Origin: UBA724 sp964229545
GTDB lineage: Bacteria; Bacteroidota; Bacteroidia; Flavobacteriales; Flavobacteriaceae
Reading direction: 5' to 3'
Length of the DNA stretch: 6,380 bases
Assembly: GCA_964229545.1 (NCBI GenBank)
Contig: CAXRDP010000071.1
Location: forward strand, 1-6,380
Below, one piece after another: positions 5,623-6,380 of the stretch (positions are counted from its first letter, which is position 1; every line of letters starts with the position of its first letter). Both the position numbers and the translations under genes were made by a program. The notes below the pieces were generated by a model. The model had not been told where the DNA came from and ran no database searches. It saw only the letters and a list, made by a program, of their open reading frames with translations.

Positions 5623-6380
5623 TTATAAGAGTTCGTAAATCCCGGCAGCACCTTGCCCTGTGCCCACACACATGGTGACCATGCCGTATTTTTGTTTTCT
5701 TTTACGCATTTCGTCAAAAAGCTGTACCGATAGTTTGGCTCCGGTGCAGCCCAACGGGTGGCCGAGCGCAATGGCGCCGCCGTTTACATTGACAATTTCA
5801 GGGTTGATGTCCAACTCACGAATGACTGCCAATGACTGGACAGCAAAAGCTTCGTTGAGTTCAATCAGCTCCATGTCTTTAAGCTTGAGATTGGCTTGTG
5901 CCAAGGCTTTTGGTATCGCTTTGACCGGTCCGATGCCCATCAATCGGGGAGGCACACCAGCAGTGGCATAGCTCACCAAACGAGCGATTGGAGTAAGGTT
6001 GTATTGCTTTACCATGTCTTCGTCCATCAGCATAAGCACAGCCGCACCATCACTCATTTGTGAGGAATTCCCAGCAGTTACCGATCCATTTTGAGCAAAA
6101 ACGGGACGCAATTTGGACAAGGCCGCTACGCTTGTGTCTGCTCTAGGGCCTTCGTCTCTGTCAACCGTGTAGCTGCGCTGTGCTTTTTTACCATTTTTGA
6201 TCAATAAAAGTTTCATCAATCTGTATGGGTACAATCTGCTTGTCAAAAGCACCCGAGGCTTGGGCTTTCAATGCTTTTTGGTGGGACTCATAAGAAAATG
6301 CATCTTGGTCTTCCCTTGATATTTTGTACTCATTGGCCACAGCTTCTGCCGTAAGCCCCATACCCCAGTAATAGTCTTCT
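5623..6380 (-). pseudogene. 3-ketoacyl-CoA thiolase (acetyl-CoA C-acyltransferase), C-terminal part, frameshifted, runs off the window
   Basis: Thiolases cleave 3-ketoacyl-CoA with CoA to give acetyl-CoA and a shortened acyl-CoA, the last step of beta-oxidation. The minus strand enters at 6379 with EDYYWGMGLTAEAVANEYK, continues through EDQDAFSYESHQKAL to IDETFID, then hits QKW and TAA at 6188-6190. The family continuation KNGKKAQRSYTVDRDEG is in the next frame (+1) and runs to TAA 5623-5625. Removing one base in the GATCAAAAATGG stretch (6202-6191) restores a normal joint (FIDKNGKKA if the C is extra, FIDQNGKKA if one A is extra). Catalytic signatures are all present after the shift: ELNEAFAVQ (NEAFA 5856-5842), GGAIALGHPLG (His codon 5758-5760) and MCVGTGQGAA (Cys codon 5668-5670). 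The acylated N-terminal cysteine lies outside the window. An ATG further upstream in the second frame, such as 6252, yields non-homologous leader residues and is not the true start. Confidence 0.9.

Noticed and set aside
5623..6252. A free-standing 209-residue thiolase starting at ATG 6252
   Set aside because: Its first 17 or so residues are out of frame with the real thiolase coding, which continues upstream to the window edge in another frame. The apparent start is a by-product of the frameshift.
1..6380. CRISPR array, insertion sequence, integrase, toxin-antitoxin or defence genes
   Set aside because: No regularly spaced repeats, terminal inverted repeats or matching protein motifs are visible in any frame.

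Overview
The window looks like chromosomal DNA from a Bacteroidota bacterium, most likely in or near the Flavobacteriia. Three things suggest this: TAnnTTTG-type -7 promoter boxes sit within a few bases of ATG codons, Shine-Dalgarno sequences are absent, and the protein families and their sequence style fit (NamZ/DUF1343, a short LolE-like permease, a 600-residue acyl-CoA dehydrogenase, an ICMT-like methyltransferase with a TPKNTSGRNTKEG-type loop). This is inference from memory of the families; no search was run.

Layout. (1) Positions 1-525, minus strand: the N-terminal part of a NamZ/DUF1343 peptidoglycan exo-muramidase. It has no ATG start and leaves the window at position 1. (2) 520-1746, plus: an FtsX/LolC/E-type permease whose start overlaps the start of namZ head to head. 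(3) 1810-2787, plus: a cystathionine beta-synthase-like PLP enzyme behind a near-leaderless promoter. (4) 2868-3610, minus: an ICMT-like membrane methyltransferase broken by a one-base loss close to its N-terminus. (5) 3611-3756: a short gap with a doubtful ferredoxin-like remnant, followed by a strong hairpin terminator at 3757-3787. (6) 3811-5613, minus: an intact acyl-CoA dehydrogenase. (7) 5623-6380, minus: the C-terminal part of a 3-ketoacyl-CoA thiolase, interrupted by a one-base gain at an A5 run.

How the genes work together. The thiolase and the acyl-CoA dehydrogenase are 9 bases apart and form the end of a fatty-acid beta-oxidation operon read on the minus strand; the hairpin at 3757-3787 closes it. 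The left half carries two cell-envelope genes (peptidoglycan salvage and a lipoprotein-release-type permease) and a sulfur amino-acid enzyme, with no evident shared pathway.

I see no new defence, mobile or regulatory system. The most useful observations are the two frameshifts in otherwise well-conserved genes. Simple ORF calling would give wrong starts and lose N-terminal sequence for both. The frameshifts go in opposite directions and both lie in or beside short homopolymers, so sequencing or assembly error must be weighed against real gene decay.
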